64,000 nucleotides of DNA, taken from positions 22,798 through 86,797 of the forward strand of contig NZ_JASXSI010000022.1 of assembly GCF_030315685.1 (NCBI RefSeq), given 5' to 3'. Under the pieces are notes generated by a model. The model saw nothing but the letters and a program-made list of their open reading frames with translations, made no database searches and had not been told where the DNA came from. Below, piece after piece: positions 16,844-25,434 of the stretch (the first letter of the stretch is position 1; each line of letters starts with the position of its first letter). This stretch comes from Gordonia sp. ABSL11-1. Its GTDB lineage: Bacteria > Actinomycetota > Actinomycetes > Mycobacteriales > Mycobacteriaceae. Made by a program: the position numbers and the translations under genes.

Positions 16844-18410
16844 GCCGCGCGGGGGTCGTCTCGAGTTTCTCGATGGCCACCGGGTTCTCGGGCGTCGCTC
16901 CGGGCGCACAGGCCGACCGGGTGGTCGCCGAGACCGCCGTCCACGACGACGGCGCGCCCCGCCAGGTGATCTCGGCGGCGGTGATGCGACCGGTCGACTC
17001 CTGGAACGACAGGGCCGGGCCCGCCGAGTCCCGATCACGGGGTGAGCCGGTCACGGTCACCGCGATACGGTCGACCTCGAAGTCGTCGGACCTGTTGGCG
17101 GAGAACGCGATCGCCGGGGTCGTGCTCTCGATGTCGACCTCCCCGAAGGTGACTCCGCGAGTCGTCTGCAGGCCGACGATGCCGGTGCCGTCGGCGATGT
17201 CGTCGGCCGCGACGGTGAGGCCTCGCAGCGTGACGCCGGTGGCCGGCCGGGTGGCGGTCGACTCGACGAGGGCCGACCACCGTTCGCACCGTCGGACGGT
17301 GATCTCGGAGAGCTCGAAGTCGAATCGGCTGAACGTGTCGTCGGCGGCGCCTTCCGGCCGGGCCAGCACGTGCACGCCCGACTCGCCGTCCTCGACGGTG
17401 AGGCCGGTCAGTCGAATACCTTGCGAGGCAAGATATTTCCATTCGGTATCGGAGTCGGGGGCGGCGCTGTCGACGATGACCCCGGCGCCCGTACGCACAC
17501 CGGTCACCGAGACGCCGGTGGCGGTGACCCGGTTCGCCCCCGCCAGGCGCACACCGTTGGCGGCACCATCGGAGACGGTGATGTCGGCGATGGTGAAGTC
17601 GGCGTCGGACCAGTCGGTCAGCGCCGACAGCGAGAACGTCTCGGCGTCGTTGTCGAAGCCGTCGGACTCCGAGTGGTAGGTGACCAGCGCGAGGCCGTCG
17701 TCGCCGGTGTTGCTGGCCGTGCAGTTGCGGACCTGGCCGCGTCGGCACGCGTTGAAGTGGATGCCGTCGGCCATGGTGTCGGTCGCGCGGACGTTGGTGA
17801 CCGTGACGTCGGAGACGCCCATCATGATCACGCCCGCCTGCGGGCTCGACCGGATAGCGCAGTCCGCCAGCGTCACACCGGACACCGGGCCCTTCGAGCC
17901 GGTCCACTCGGCCGGCACCGACGATCCGTCGGACGGGTATCCGACGACCCGGATGCCGTCACCGAAGGACCGCTGCGACGGTTGGGTCGCCCACCGAATC
18001 TGCACGCCCCGCAACGAGACCTGCGACGCCGGGCCACGCACGACGAGACCGTGGCTGGTCCCGCTACCGTCGTCGGCGAGGTTGTCCATCACCAGTTCGG
18101 CGCGGGCGTCGAACTCGACACCGACCCGATCCAGGCCGGTGAGGGAGATCGCCGCGCCGCCGTCCGGATCGCGCTGGCCGTACCGATACGTACCGGCCGG
18201 GAAGTACAGGGTGTCGCCCGTTCTCATCTGGGCGACGGCTCTGCCGATCGCCGCCGAGTCGTCCTGACGGCCGTCGCCGACGGCGCCGAAATCGTGGACG
18301 TCGTGGGTCGAGCCGGACGACGAGGAGGAGCACGCCGCGAGGGCCGCCGTCGCCGGGATCATCGCCAGGAACGAGCGGCGGGACACCTGCCGCGCGGAAG
18401 GGGTTGTCAT
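16812..18410 (-). CDS. Tat-exported lipoprotein with right-handed beta-helix (pectate-lyase-like)
   Basis: Secreted protein of 532 residues. The N-terminus has a twin-arginine signal (SRRSFLAM) and a lipobox (LAAC), so it is probably folded in the cytoplasm, exported by Tat and lipid-anchored. The mature part opens with HDFGAVGDGRQDDSAAI, typical of the pectate lyase superfamily (PF12708), followed by many beta-helix coils. It may trim or modify the exopolysaccharide made by this locus. Its start overlaps the stop of the GT4 gene (ATGA). No catalytic residues can be fixed from sequence alone. Confidence 0.8.
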   Translation of the reverse strand: MTTPSARQVSRRSFLAMIPATAALAACSSSSSGSTHDVHDFGAVGDGRQDDSAAIGRAVAQMRTGDTLYFPAGTYRYGQRDPDGGAAISLTGLDRVGVEFDARAELVMDNLADDGSGTSHGLVVRGPASQVSLRGVQIRWATQPSQRSFGDGIRVVGYPSDGSSVPAEWTGSKGPVSGVTLADCAIRSSPQAGVIMMGVSDVTVTNVRATDTMADGIHFNACRRGQVRNCTASNTGDDGLALVTYHSESDGFDNDAETFSLSALTDWSDADFTIADITVSDGAANGVRLAGANRVTATGVSVTGVRTGAGVIVDSAAPDSDTEWKYLASQGIRLTGLTVEDGESGVHVLARPEGAADDTFSRFDFELSEITVRRCERWSALVESTATRPATGVTLRGLTVAADDIADGTGIVGLQTTRGVTFGEVDIESTTPAIAFSANRSDDFEVDRIAVTVTGSPRDRDSAGPALSFQESTGRITAAEITWRGAPSSWTAVSATTRSACAPGATPENPVAIEKLETTPARLSDPVEVVCR

Positions 18411-19564
18411 CGTGCGGCTTCCAGTTCGGAGCAGATGCGTGCGGCGGCCGCGGTGGGATCGATCGCAGCCTGTCGTCGTGTCACATGGGCGAACCCACGC
18501 TCCGCCAGCGCACGTCGGGCGTCGTCGTCTCCGCAGAGGCGGGCCAGCAGTTGCCCCAGCGCCCGCGGATCGTGCGGATCGAAGAAGTCCGCGCCGTCGC
18601 CGCAGGTCTCCCGCAGGACAGGGATGTCGGAGGCGAGGACGGCGGTCCGCGACGCCATGGCCTCCAGCGGTGGCAGGCCGGCGCCCTCGTACAGCGACGG
18701 CATGATCAGTATGTCCGCACCGGCGACCAGCGCACGCAGCCGGTCGAACGGCACCTGCCCGGTCACCTCGACGCGGGAGCCGAGCTCGCCGACGATGCGT
18801 GCGACACGGTCGTCGGCGGTGCGGAGCGTCTCACCGCCGCCGGCGATGACCAACCGATGCGGGACGTCGGCCGAGATCCGGGTGAACGCCTCGAGGAGCA
18901 GCACGAGGTTCTTGTGTCTCTTCACATTTCCGACATAGAGCAGGTATGGATGCCCGACGCCGGGATCGGGTAGGCCGTCGGTGGTGAACCAGACGTCGTC
19001 GACCGGTATCGGGGTGACGAGGACGCGCGCGGAACGGGTGGTCTCGCCGAGACGACGCGCGGTGGTGTCGGACGGCGTGAACACCGTTGCCGCTCTGCGG
19101 GCGTCGAGCCGGAGCATGGCCGCGGCATAGGTGCGTCGGGCGCGGCCCTGGTTGCTCAGCGCGGCGTCCTCGAGGTGCAGGGTGTCGTGGACGGTGGTGA
19201 ACAGTCGGACGGCGCGGTCGCGGGGATTCAGCAGTGCCAACGGGAACGGGTAATGCGGCACCCACAGGGCCCGCGGCCGGCACGCGTGGAGCGCGTACTG
19301 CCAGACCCGTTGTTCGGCGGCCGTGTACATCGCGGCGTCGTGAGGGGATGCCGTGATGACGCGAGTCTCGTCGTGCACCGTCGGCGCGGAGTCGGCGTCG
19401 GTCAACACGGCCAATCGCAGCCCGCGGTCCGCGGTCACCCGCTCGAGGTGGGGGATCTGGGTGCGGATGTAGGTACCGATGCCGCTCTGACGGATGTGGC
19501 GCGCGTCGAACAAGATGTCCACGCCGTCGTCGGCCGACCGTGGGTCGTGACCGGTACCGCGCAC
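18407..19564 (-). CDS. family 4 glycosyltransferase (first)
   Basis: GT-B retaining glycosyltransferase of 385 residues. The donor-site segment LLYVGNVKRHKNLVLLLEAF and the EX7E motif in EGAGLPPLE identify family GT4. DARHIRQSGIGTYIRT at the start is typical of mannosyl/rhamnosyl transferases in this branch. I chose GTG at 19564 because AAAGGA lies 8 bases upstream; the TTG at 19582 lacks a ribosome site. It is translationally coupled to the beta-helix lipoprotein and diverges from a second GT4. Confidence 0.87.
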   Translation of the reverse strand: MRGTGHDPRSADDGVDILFDARHIRQSGIGTYIRTQIPHLERVTADRGLRLAVLTDADSAPTVHDETRVITASPHDAAMYTAAEQRVWQYALHACRPRALWVPHYPFPLALLNPRDRAVRLFTTVHDTLHLEDAALSNQGRARRTYAAAMLRLDARRAATVFTPSDTTARRLGETTRSARVLVTPIPVDDVWFTTDGLPDPGVGHPYLLYVGNVKRHKNLVLLLEAFTRISADVPHRLVIAGGGETLRTADDRVARIVGELGSRVEVTGQVPFDRLRALVAGADILIMPSLYEGAGLPPLEAMASRTAVLASDIPVLRETCGDGADFFDPHDPRALGQLLARLCGDDDARRALAERGFAHVTRRQAAIDPTAAAARICSELEAAR

Positions 19565-19815
19565 GTCGACTGTCCTTTCCAACGATGGGCCTCTCCACGA
19601 CGGGGGACGCCGACGTCACATGATGATGCGCCCGCACCCCCCTGGTGAACAGTGTGCCGAACTTTCTTCGAGATGGTACGTTTCGGCAGGCCGAGGAGTC
19701 CCGGAGTCGCGGGTGCCGCCGGCCGGGGGATCGGCCGGTCGGGGACAGGCACGACGACAACGGGAGATGCCGCGAGCGCGGGTGCTCGTGTCGCGGACGA
19801 AGACTGAGGACGGAC

Positions 19816-20958
19816 ATGACCGACCCACGAATCGCGGATCCACGAATCGCCATCGTGCACGAACGATTCACCGAGATCGCCGGCTCCGAACACGTCGTCG
19901 AGCAGCTCTCGCAGACCTGGCCGCAGGCTGCTGTGCACGTCCCCATCGCGCGTGTACAGGGCATCCCGGCCGGTCTGTCGTCGTCGCCGGTCACCACCTG
20001 GGTGGACACACCCTACGGGTGGACAGGCCGAGGTCCCTACGCGCCGCTGACACCCCTGTTCCCCCGCGCTTTCCGCGGGATGGACCTCGGCGACGTCGAT
20101 GCCGTCGTCATCAGCCACCACGCGTTCGCGACCCAGGCGGCGTTCGCCACCGACGCACCCGTGATCGCCTACGTCCACAGTCCGGCACGGTGGGCGTGGG
20201 ACACCGCATTCCGGGCGCAGGAAGCGGGCGGGCCGGCCGGTGCCGCGGTGCTGTCCGGGTTGTCGAGGATGGCGCGGCGTGGGGAACTCGCCGCCGTCGA
20301 CCGGATCGATCAGATCGTGGCCAACTCGACCGCCGTCGCCGGACGTATCCAGCGATGGTGGGGGCGAGAGTCGGTCGTCGTGCATCCGCCGGTCGACACC
20401 AACGGCTTCACGCCCGACCATGCGATCGAGCGCGAGGACTTCTTCCTCGTCGCCGGGCGCCTGGTCCCGTACAAGCGGCCGGACCTGGCGATCCGCGCCG
20501 CCCGGGAGGCGGGTGTGCGGTTGGTCGTCGTCGGCGACGGTCGGTCGATGGAGACCTGCCGCGAACTCGCGTCCGACGACACCGTGTTCCTCGGCCGGGT
20601 GCCCCACGGCCAACTGATCGACCTGTATCGCCGGACGCGGGCATTGATCATGCCGGGCGTCGAGGACTTCGGCATCGTGCCCGTCGAAGCCATGGCCACC
20701 GGTGCACCCGTCATCGCGCTCGGCGAGGGTGGGGCGCTCGACACTGTCGTGCCGGGCACGACGGGCATGCTCGTGCCCTCCGGCGACGACGACACCGTCG
20801 TGGCCGGTCTCGCCGCCGCCATGACGTCGTTCGACCCGCGTGATCACGACCCGCGGCGCATTCGGGAGTGGGCGGAACGGTTCTCGCGGAAGAACTTCGG
20901 CACGGAGATGGTGCGGGTCGTCGACGGTGTGCTGGAGCGGGGGCGGCGGGTGGAGTAG
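19816..20958 (+). CDS. family 4 glycosyltransferase (second)
   Basis: GT4 enzyme of 380 residues: IAIVHERFTEIAGSEHVVE at the N-terminus, the donor region FLVAGRLVPYKRPDLAIRAA and EX7E in EDFGIVPVE. It probably transfers mannose or a related sugar to the repeat unit. The ATG at 19816 follows GAGGA; the frame is open from 19645, but that part lies in the divergent promoter region. A degenerate interspersed repeat follows the stop. Confidence 0.87.
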   Translation: MTDPRIADPRIAIVHERFTEIAGSEHVVEQLSQTWPQAAVHVPIARVQGIPAGLSSSPVTTWVDTPYGWTGRGPYAPLTPLFPRAFRGMDLGDVDAVVISHHAFATQAAFATDAPVIAYVHSPARWAWDTAFRAQEAGGPAGAAVLSGLSRMARRGELAAVDRIDQIVANSTAVAGRIQRWWGRESVVVHPPVDTNGFTPDHAIEREDFFLVAGRLVPYKRPDLAIRAAREAGVRLVVVGDGRSMETCRELASDDTVFLGRVPHGQLIDLYRRTRALIMPGVEDFGIVPVEAMATGAPVIALGEGGALDTVVPGTTGMLVPSGDDDTVVAGLAAAMTSFDPRDHDPRRIREWAERFSRKNFGTEMVRVVDGVLERGRRVE

Positions 20959-20979
20959 GTGGGCTTGCGGGGCGGGTGG

Positions 20980-21028
20980 GGTCTCGATACGCGGGCTCGT
21001 CCCTGGGGGCTCGCTGCTCGACCGGCGG
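20980..21028. repeat. degenerate TCTCGATACGC interspersed repeat, copy 1
   Basis: The segment begins GGTCTCGATACGCGGGCTCG and ends CTCGACCGGCGG. A related copy at 42947-43001 begins GGCCTCGATACGCG and ends GGACCGGCAGG. Both are in gaps beside gene 3' ends. Similar CTCGATACGC...CTCGACC sequences are common in actinobacterial intergenic DNA, as far as I know. Confidence 0.55.
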
Positions 21029-21060
21029 TTGGGGTTTCGCTGCTCGAGGAGCGTGATTGC

Positions 21061-23178
21061 CTACACCACCCTCGATATCCGCAGCGCGATCGTCATGGCC
21101 TCGTCGTCGGCGACGGGCCAGGCGTCGAGTAGTTCCCGCCGCAGCGCGACGAGGTCGTCACCATGCGCCGACGACAGCCCGTGCGCCTCGGTGTCGTCGA
21201 GCGCGTAGAAGAACGTCGGCGTCATCGGGTGGACGCGGTAGCCGAGCGACTCCGCGGCGATCCACAGCTGCTGCATCGTCTGACCTGCACGCAGGTAATC
21301 CTCGCTGTCGCAGCCCTTCTGGACGAGTATCAGGATGGCCGATGCGGAGACGAGCCGCCGTCCGGCGTCGGCGCCGAGGGCGGCGCCAACATCCCACTCG
21401 TCGAGCAGGGCCATCACGTCGGGGCGGCGCAGGACGTCGAACATCCCGGCCATCGCGGGCGGGAGGTCGAGCGAATCGACCTGGATGCCGACCGGCGTGC
21501 ACGGGTCGTCGGTGAGCTCGGCGAACATCTCCTGATGCAATTCCGGTGTCAGGAAACGGATCCGGTCCGAGCGCGCGAGAATCGAGGCACACCTGGCGAT
21601 CTCGTCGCGATCGGTGATCTGGATCAGTCGCGTGCGCGCGGTCGTGCCCGCCTCGCCGAGACGCACCGCGTCGTCGTCGGAGATCGGTGACGCATCGCCG
21701 GCCTCGCGACGTGTCGATCTGCTCAGGATCGACGGCAGCTCGGCGGCGTCCGCGGGATCGAAATCGTCGGTCAACACGCCGTTGTCGGTGAGCGTCACCC
21801 GCGCGGACAGCTGCTCACCGGACCCGAGGATCTCGGTCGGCCCGAGTTTCCCGCGGCTCGCGGCGGCGACCCGAGCGTTGTGCAGAGCCGCGCCGACGGC
21901 GACCAACGACGCACGGTGTCCGAGGTCGAGGGTCGAGGTCCGCTCGGGATCGAGCGCGACCGTCACGGCGCCACCCTCGGCGGTGATCGACCACGGTTGT
22001 TGATTGCCGGCCGACGGCGCCTGCTGCGCGGCGTACCGGACCAGGTCGACGTCGGAGAGCGTGTCCGGAGCGGGCCCGGCGGGTGCCTGCGTGGCCGCCG
22101 GTTCCAGGACACGTTCCTCGAGCAACGGGTCGACGAGGTCGTCGAGCCACAGGTCACGATCGAAGCGCACCCGGCCCGACGGCAGTGGACGGCCCTGCGC
22201 GAGACGGCGGACCGCCGCAGCGACGGAGGCGCCCCCGAGGAGGACGTCACCGGCGAGTTGCGGCCACGCAGTGACCGAGAATCCGAGCTCGATGGCCGAG
22301 GCGGCCATGCGGGCGGAGACCTTGGCGGGCTCCAGTACCTTGACCGCCAGAGGTGTCAGGGCGGCGCGATCGAGTCCGACGAGATCCTCGATCCGCAGAT
22401 CGCCCGCGAGGCCGTGCAGGATGGGGCGCTCGGGCTCGAGGTCGAAGCGCTCGACGTCGAGGACGCCGCCATCGCTGGTTTCCATGATGACGGGGATGCC
22501 TGCTTCCCGGCATTTCTGCCGCACCAGAACCTTCACGTCGAACGAGTCACATTCCTCGACGACGAGATCGAGGCCGTCGAGAAACGCATCGATGTTGTCC
22601 GGAGTGATTCCGTCGTCGAATATTCTTGTGCTGACATAAGGATCAATCTCAGCAATTCTTCGCGACGCGACAACGGCTTTGTTGAGATCTAGATCCATCA
22701 ATGTCGCCGGAATGCGGTTCATGTTGGTCAGTTCCAGAGAATCGAAATCCGCAAGATGTAATTCGCCCGCGAGACCCTCGAGGGCGAGTGTCAGGGCGAT
22801 CGCGTGACCCACGCTGAGCCCGACGATCCCGATCCGCAGTGCGGACGCGCGGTCCTGCTCGGCGGCGGTCAGCTTGTGGCGGTTCCGGTCGAGGCGGAGG
22901 CGGCGATACGAGCGGGGACCGGGCACCTTCACGAGGGTGCGGCGCCACGGATACCAGGCATACGCTGGAGCTTCCGTGAGTACATCGTCCCCGGGCGGCG
23001 GTAGCAGGCTCTGCAGCGATCGAGCGGCCTGGGAAGTGGCGTCGACGACGGACACGGCGGGATCGTCGGTCAACTGTTCGGGGACCGACGACTCGGGAAA
23101 CATCACGGCCGAAGCCTCTTGCGCGCTGTACACACGAGTATGGTCTCGTACTTCCCCGACCATCGCCAAGTGAAACAT
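21061..23178 (-). CDS. E1-like (ThiF) and nitroreductase fusion, Rv1355c family
   Basis: Protein of up to 705 residues. Residues ~115-310 form an adenylating E1/ThiF domain: nucleotide loop IGIVGLSVGHAIA, then DFDSLELTNMNR and a Lys in LNKAVVASRRIAEIDPYV. From ~375 a nitroreductase-like domain starts with RYAAQQAPSAGNQQPW, an FMN-binding motif. No obvious catalytic Cys follows the E1 core, so it may activate a carboxylate rather than pass on a thioester. It resembles Rv1355c, sometimes named moeY without evidence for molybdopterin work. The start is unsure: ATGs at 23178, 23163 and 23103 are all possible. It diverges from an acyltransferase-like gene. Confidence 0.78.
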   Translation of the reverse strand: MFHLAMVGEVRDHTRVYSAQEASAVMFPESSVPEQLTDDPAVSVVDATSQAARSLQSLLPPPGDDVLTEAPAYAWYPWRRTLVKVPGPRSYRRLRLDRNRHKLTAAEQDRASALRIGIVGLSVGHAIALTLALEGLAGELHLADFDSLELTNMNRIPATLMDLDLNKAVVASRRIAEIDPYVSTRIFDDGITPDNIDAFLDGLDLVVEECDSFDVKVLVRQKCREAGIPVIMETSDGGVLDVERFDLEPERPILHGLAGDLRIEDLVGLDRAALTPLAVKVLEPAKVSARMAASAIELGFSVTAWPQLAGDVLLGGASVAAAVRRLAQGRPLPSGRVRFDRDLWLDDLVDPLLEERVLEPAATQAPAGPAPDTLSDVDLVRYAAQQAPSAGNQQPWSITAEGGAVTVALDPERTSTLDLGHRASLVAVGAALHNARVAAASRGKLGPTEILGSGEQLSARVTLTDNGVLTDDFDPADAAELPSILSRSTRREAGDASPISDDDAVRLGEAGTTARTRLIQITDRDEIARCASILARSDRIRFLTPELHQEMFAELTDDPCTPVGIQVDSLDLPPAMAGMFDVLRRPDVMALLDEWDVGAALGADAGRRLVSASAILILVQKGCDSEDYLRAGQTMQQLWIAAESLGYRVHPMTPTFFYALDDTEAHGLSSAHGDDLVALRRELLDAWPVADDEAMTIALRISRVV

Positions 23179-23294
23179 TTGCGGTCTAGAATTCGAATTA
23201 GCCCAACAAATGGTGCACTATGGCAACATTGGCCGTGAAGCCAGTACAGATTATCCGTTCTGTTTCACTGTGTTCTCGGAAAGGTTGAATCAGC

Positions 23295-24011
23295 ATGACT
23301 CTCGCACTCACTTCTATTCCCACCGGCGTTCTCCGTGTGCGAAACGAACGCGACCAGGGTTACACGGTCGTCGCCGCGGACCCACGCGCCCAGCGAAGGC
23401 TATGGCGGGAGTACCTGTTCGGAGCGGAATCCGCCTACGACCGTCACGGCTGCGCGGCCGCACTCGAGCTCGATGCGGTGATCAGCGGCGAGGGGACGGC
23501 GCTGTTCTACGCGATCCTCGACGACGACAACCAGGTGGTCGGCGGCCTGCGAGTGCAACATCGATTCGACGCGGCAGCGCAATCGCACGCCCTCGAGGAA
23601 TGGGCCGGACAGCCAGGGCAGGTGGACTTGGTCAACGCGATCGAATCCCGGTTGGTCGGCGGTGTGGTCGAGGTGAAGACGGCGTGGGTGGACGAGCGCT
23701 CGCCTCTCGCAGCAGATGTCGCGGGACAGCTGTCACGGTTGGGACTGGTGATCATGGAGATGTCCGGCGTCGACCACATGATGGCGACCGCGGCCGATCA
23801 CGTCCTGCGACGGTGGGAGTCGGGCGGCGGACGAGTGGACGAATCGGTGTCCGCGACACCGTTCCCCGACGATCGGTATCGCACCCGGTTGATGTGGTGG
23901 GAGCGTGCCGAGCTCCAGGCGCGGACCTCACCGGAGACCTGGCGCCGCATGCGGTATGAGGCCGACATGCTGCAGACGCTGGTTCCTCAGTCGTCCAGCG
24001 TGCGCGGATAA
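23295..24011 (+). CDS. possible GNAT-fold acyltransferase (FeeM/LuxI-like)
   Basis: Protein of 238 residues that I do not firmly recognise. The arrangement RLWREYLFGAESAYDRHG, then an acidic stretch LELDAVISGEG, then ALFYAILDDDNQVVGGLRVQ, resembles N-acyl amino acid synthases and acyl-homoserine lactone synthases, which take an acyl chain from an acyl carrier. The ATG at 23295 follows GGAAAGG. It is divergent from the E1/nitroreductase gene (116 bp apart) and overlaps the convergent GGDEF gene by 25 bp at the 3' end. The assignment is an inference from pattern. Confidence 0.5.
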   Translation: MTLALTSIPTGVLRVRNERDQGYTVVAADPRAQRRLWREYLFGAESAYDRHGCAAALELDAVISGEGTALFYAILDDDNQVVGGLRVQHRFDAAAQSHALEEWAGQPGQVDLVNAIESRLVGGVVEVKTAWVDERSPLAADVAGQLSRLGLVIMEMSGVDHMMATAADHVLRRWESGGGRVDESVSATPFPDDRYRTRLMWWERAELQARTSPETWRRMRYEADMLQTLVPQSSSVRG

Positions 24012-25165
24012 TCCACGACATCCTCGGGGCGGCGGGAGAACAGCTGATACAGGCTGTCCGGCGGAGTGGACCGCATGACGGGGTCGAGTGCGTCCGACTT
24101 GTCGCTCGGCTTGCGCCAGACGATCGGGTCCATGGACACCACGTCGACCCGATCACGACCGGACTCCTTGGCGCGGTAGACGCATCGATCCGCGCGATCG
24201 AGCAGGCGGGAGACGACGGTGTCTGTCGCCAGCGCGTTGGCACGAGTCGAGGTCACCAACGGCGCACACACGCCGCCGACGCTCAGTGTGACCGGATTGG
24301 CCTCGGCCACGGCGACCCGGAACTGCTCGGCGAGTGCGTGGAGTTCCTCTTCGTCGCGCGCGACGCAGAACACCAGGAACTCCTCACCGCCGAAGCGACT
24401 CACGACCGAACCCGAGGGAGCGGTCTCGCGGATCGCGGCGGCCACGGACAGCAGTACGCCGTCGCCCGCGAGGTGGCCGTGCCGGTCGTTGATCTGCTTG
24501 AAATGGTCGATGTCCATCAGCAGGATGCCGACCCATCCGGTGGACACCCGGGCCGCGGCGAGCAGTTGGGCCACTCGGGCGAGGAAGCCGCGCCGGTTGA
24601 ACAATCCGGTGAGCGGGTCGATCCCGTTGAGGCGGGCCTGTCGGTGCAGGGTGGCCTCCAAGGACCGGCGCAAGGCGACGACGAGGAACACCGGGACGGT
24701 GATCACGCCGAGCATGGATCCGATGCCGATCATGAATGCCGGCACGGACATCGAGGTGACGGCGAGGACTGTGGTCGCGCCGGTCACAGCCAGGGCCAGC
24801 AGTGAGATCACGAGAGGCATCGAGGGCGACATCGCGGCGATGGCCGGGATGACCGCCACCAGGGCGAGTACGGCGATTCCGGGGCGAGGATTCGCCAGGA
24901 TGAGCGATGTTCCGCAGATGCCGATGATGCCGAACGAACCGAGGACCGCGAACTCGCCGTCGGACAGACGTTCCCGAAACGCCGTGATGACGAACGCGGT
25001 CGCGATGAACGACCAGATCACGAGCAGCGGTGCGAGTCCGCCGGGATGCAGCGTATCCGGCGCGAGCACGGCGATGACCGGTAGTGGCAGCACGCCGCCC
25101 GTGCTGATGAGCGTCGCCGTGGATCGCGCATCGTATCGACGAAATGCCTTCTCGATGAGCTTCAT
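23987..25165 (-). CDS. membrane-bound diguanylate cyclase (GGDEF)
   Basis: Protein of 392 residues: about six transmembrane helices in the first 170 residues, then a GGDEF domain with the active-site motif GGEEF in SRFGGEEFLVF and the metal-site region LLMDIDHFKQINDRHGH. It should make c-di-GMP from GTP at the membrane. The usual inhibitory RxxD site five residues before the motif is replaced by PSGS, so product inhibition is probably absent. ATG at 25165 preferred; TTG at 25210 is an alternative. Its place in the exopolysaccharide locus suggests local control of polymer output. Confidence 0.87.
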   Translation of the reverse strand: MKLIEKAFRRYDARSTATLISTGGVLPLPVIAVLAPDTLHPGGLAPLLVIWSFIATAFVITAFRERLSDGEFAVLGSFGIIGICGTSLILANPRPGIAVLALVAVIPAIAAMSPSMPLVISLLALAVTGATTVLAVTSMSVPAFMIGIGSMLGVITVPVFLVVALRRSLEATLHRQARLNGIDPLTGLFNRRGFLARVAQLLAAARVSTGWVGILLMDIDHFKQINDRHGHLAGDGVLLSVAAAIRETAPSGSVVSRFGGEEFLVFCVARDEEELHALAEQFRVAVAEANPVTLSVGGVCAPLVTSTRANALATDTVVSRLLDRADRCVYRAKESGRDRVDVVSMDPIVWRKPSDKSDALDPVMRSTPPDSLYQLFSRRPEDVVDYPRTLDD

Positions 25166-25210
25166 GAGAATCGTTCGTCTCGGATCGACAAAGACGAGTG
25201 CGGTGCGCAA

Positions 25211-25434
25211 GGGGCAGGATATGTCAGGAGAAACGAAATTCGTTGCGCTGGCGATCCACTTATCGACAAAGACGACGACGATCGCTGCACGGAAAGCATA
25301 TTAGCCCAGCTGAGAACATCTGGCGACACATTCGTTGCCTATGCAAACAAAACAAAAATGCCTCTGCCCTGATATTTTGTGCAAGCAGTCCGGCTCGCCT
25401 CGGGTGAGCCCCGAAATCGAGGACGAACCCGTCA
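25211..25434. other. AT-richer gap between divergent genes
   Basis: The segment 25285-25385 is clearly poorer in GC than its surroundings (CATATTAGCC, AAACAAAACAAAAATG, GATATTTTGTGC). It separates the divergent cyclase gene and the priming transferase gene, so promoters for both should lie here. Its composition could also mark foreign DNA. No gene seen. Confidence 0.45.

Noticed and set aside
17370..18938. A 522-codon plus-strand frame
   Set aside because: It is antisense to the beta-helix lipoprotein and the first GT4 gene, which have signal, lipobox and EX7E motifs.
21061..23178. Naming the E1/nitroreductase fusion moeY and placing it in molybdopterin synthesis
   Set aside because: No other molybdopterin gene is near, the E1 domain lacks clear sulfur-transfer features and the fused nitroreductase has no role in that pathway.
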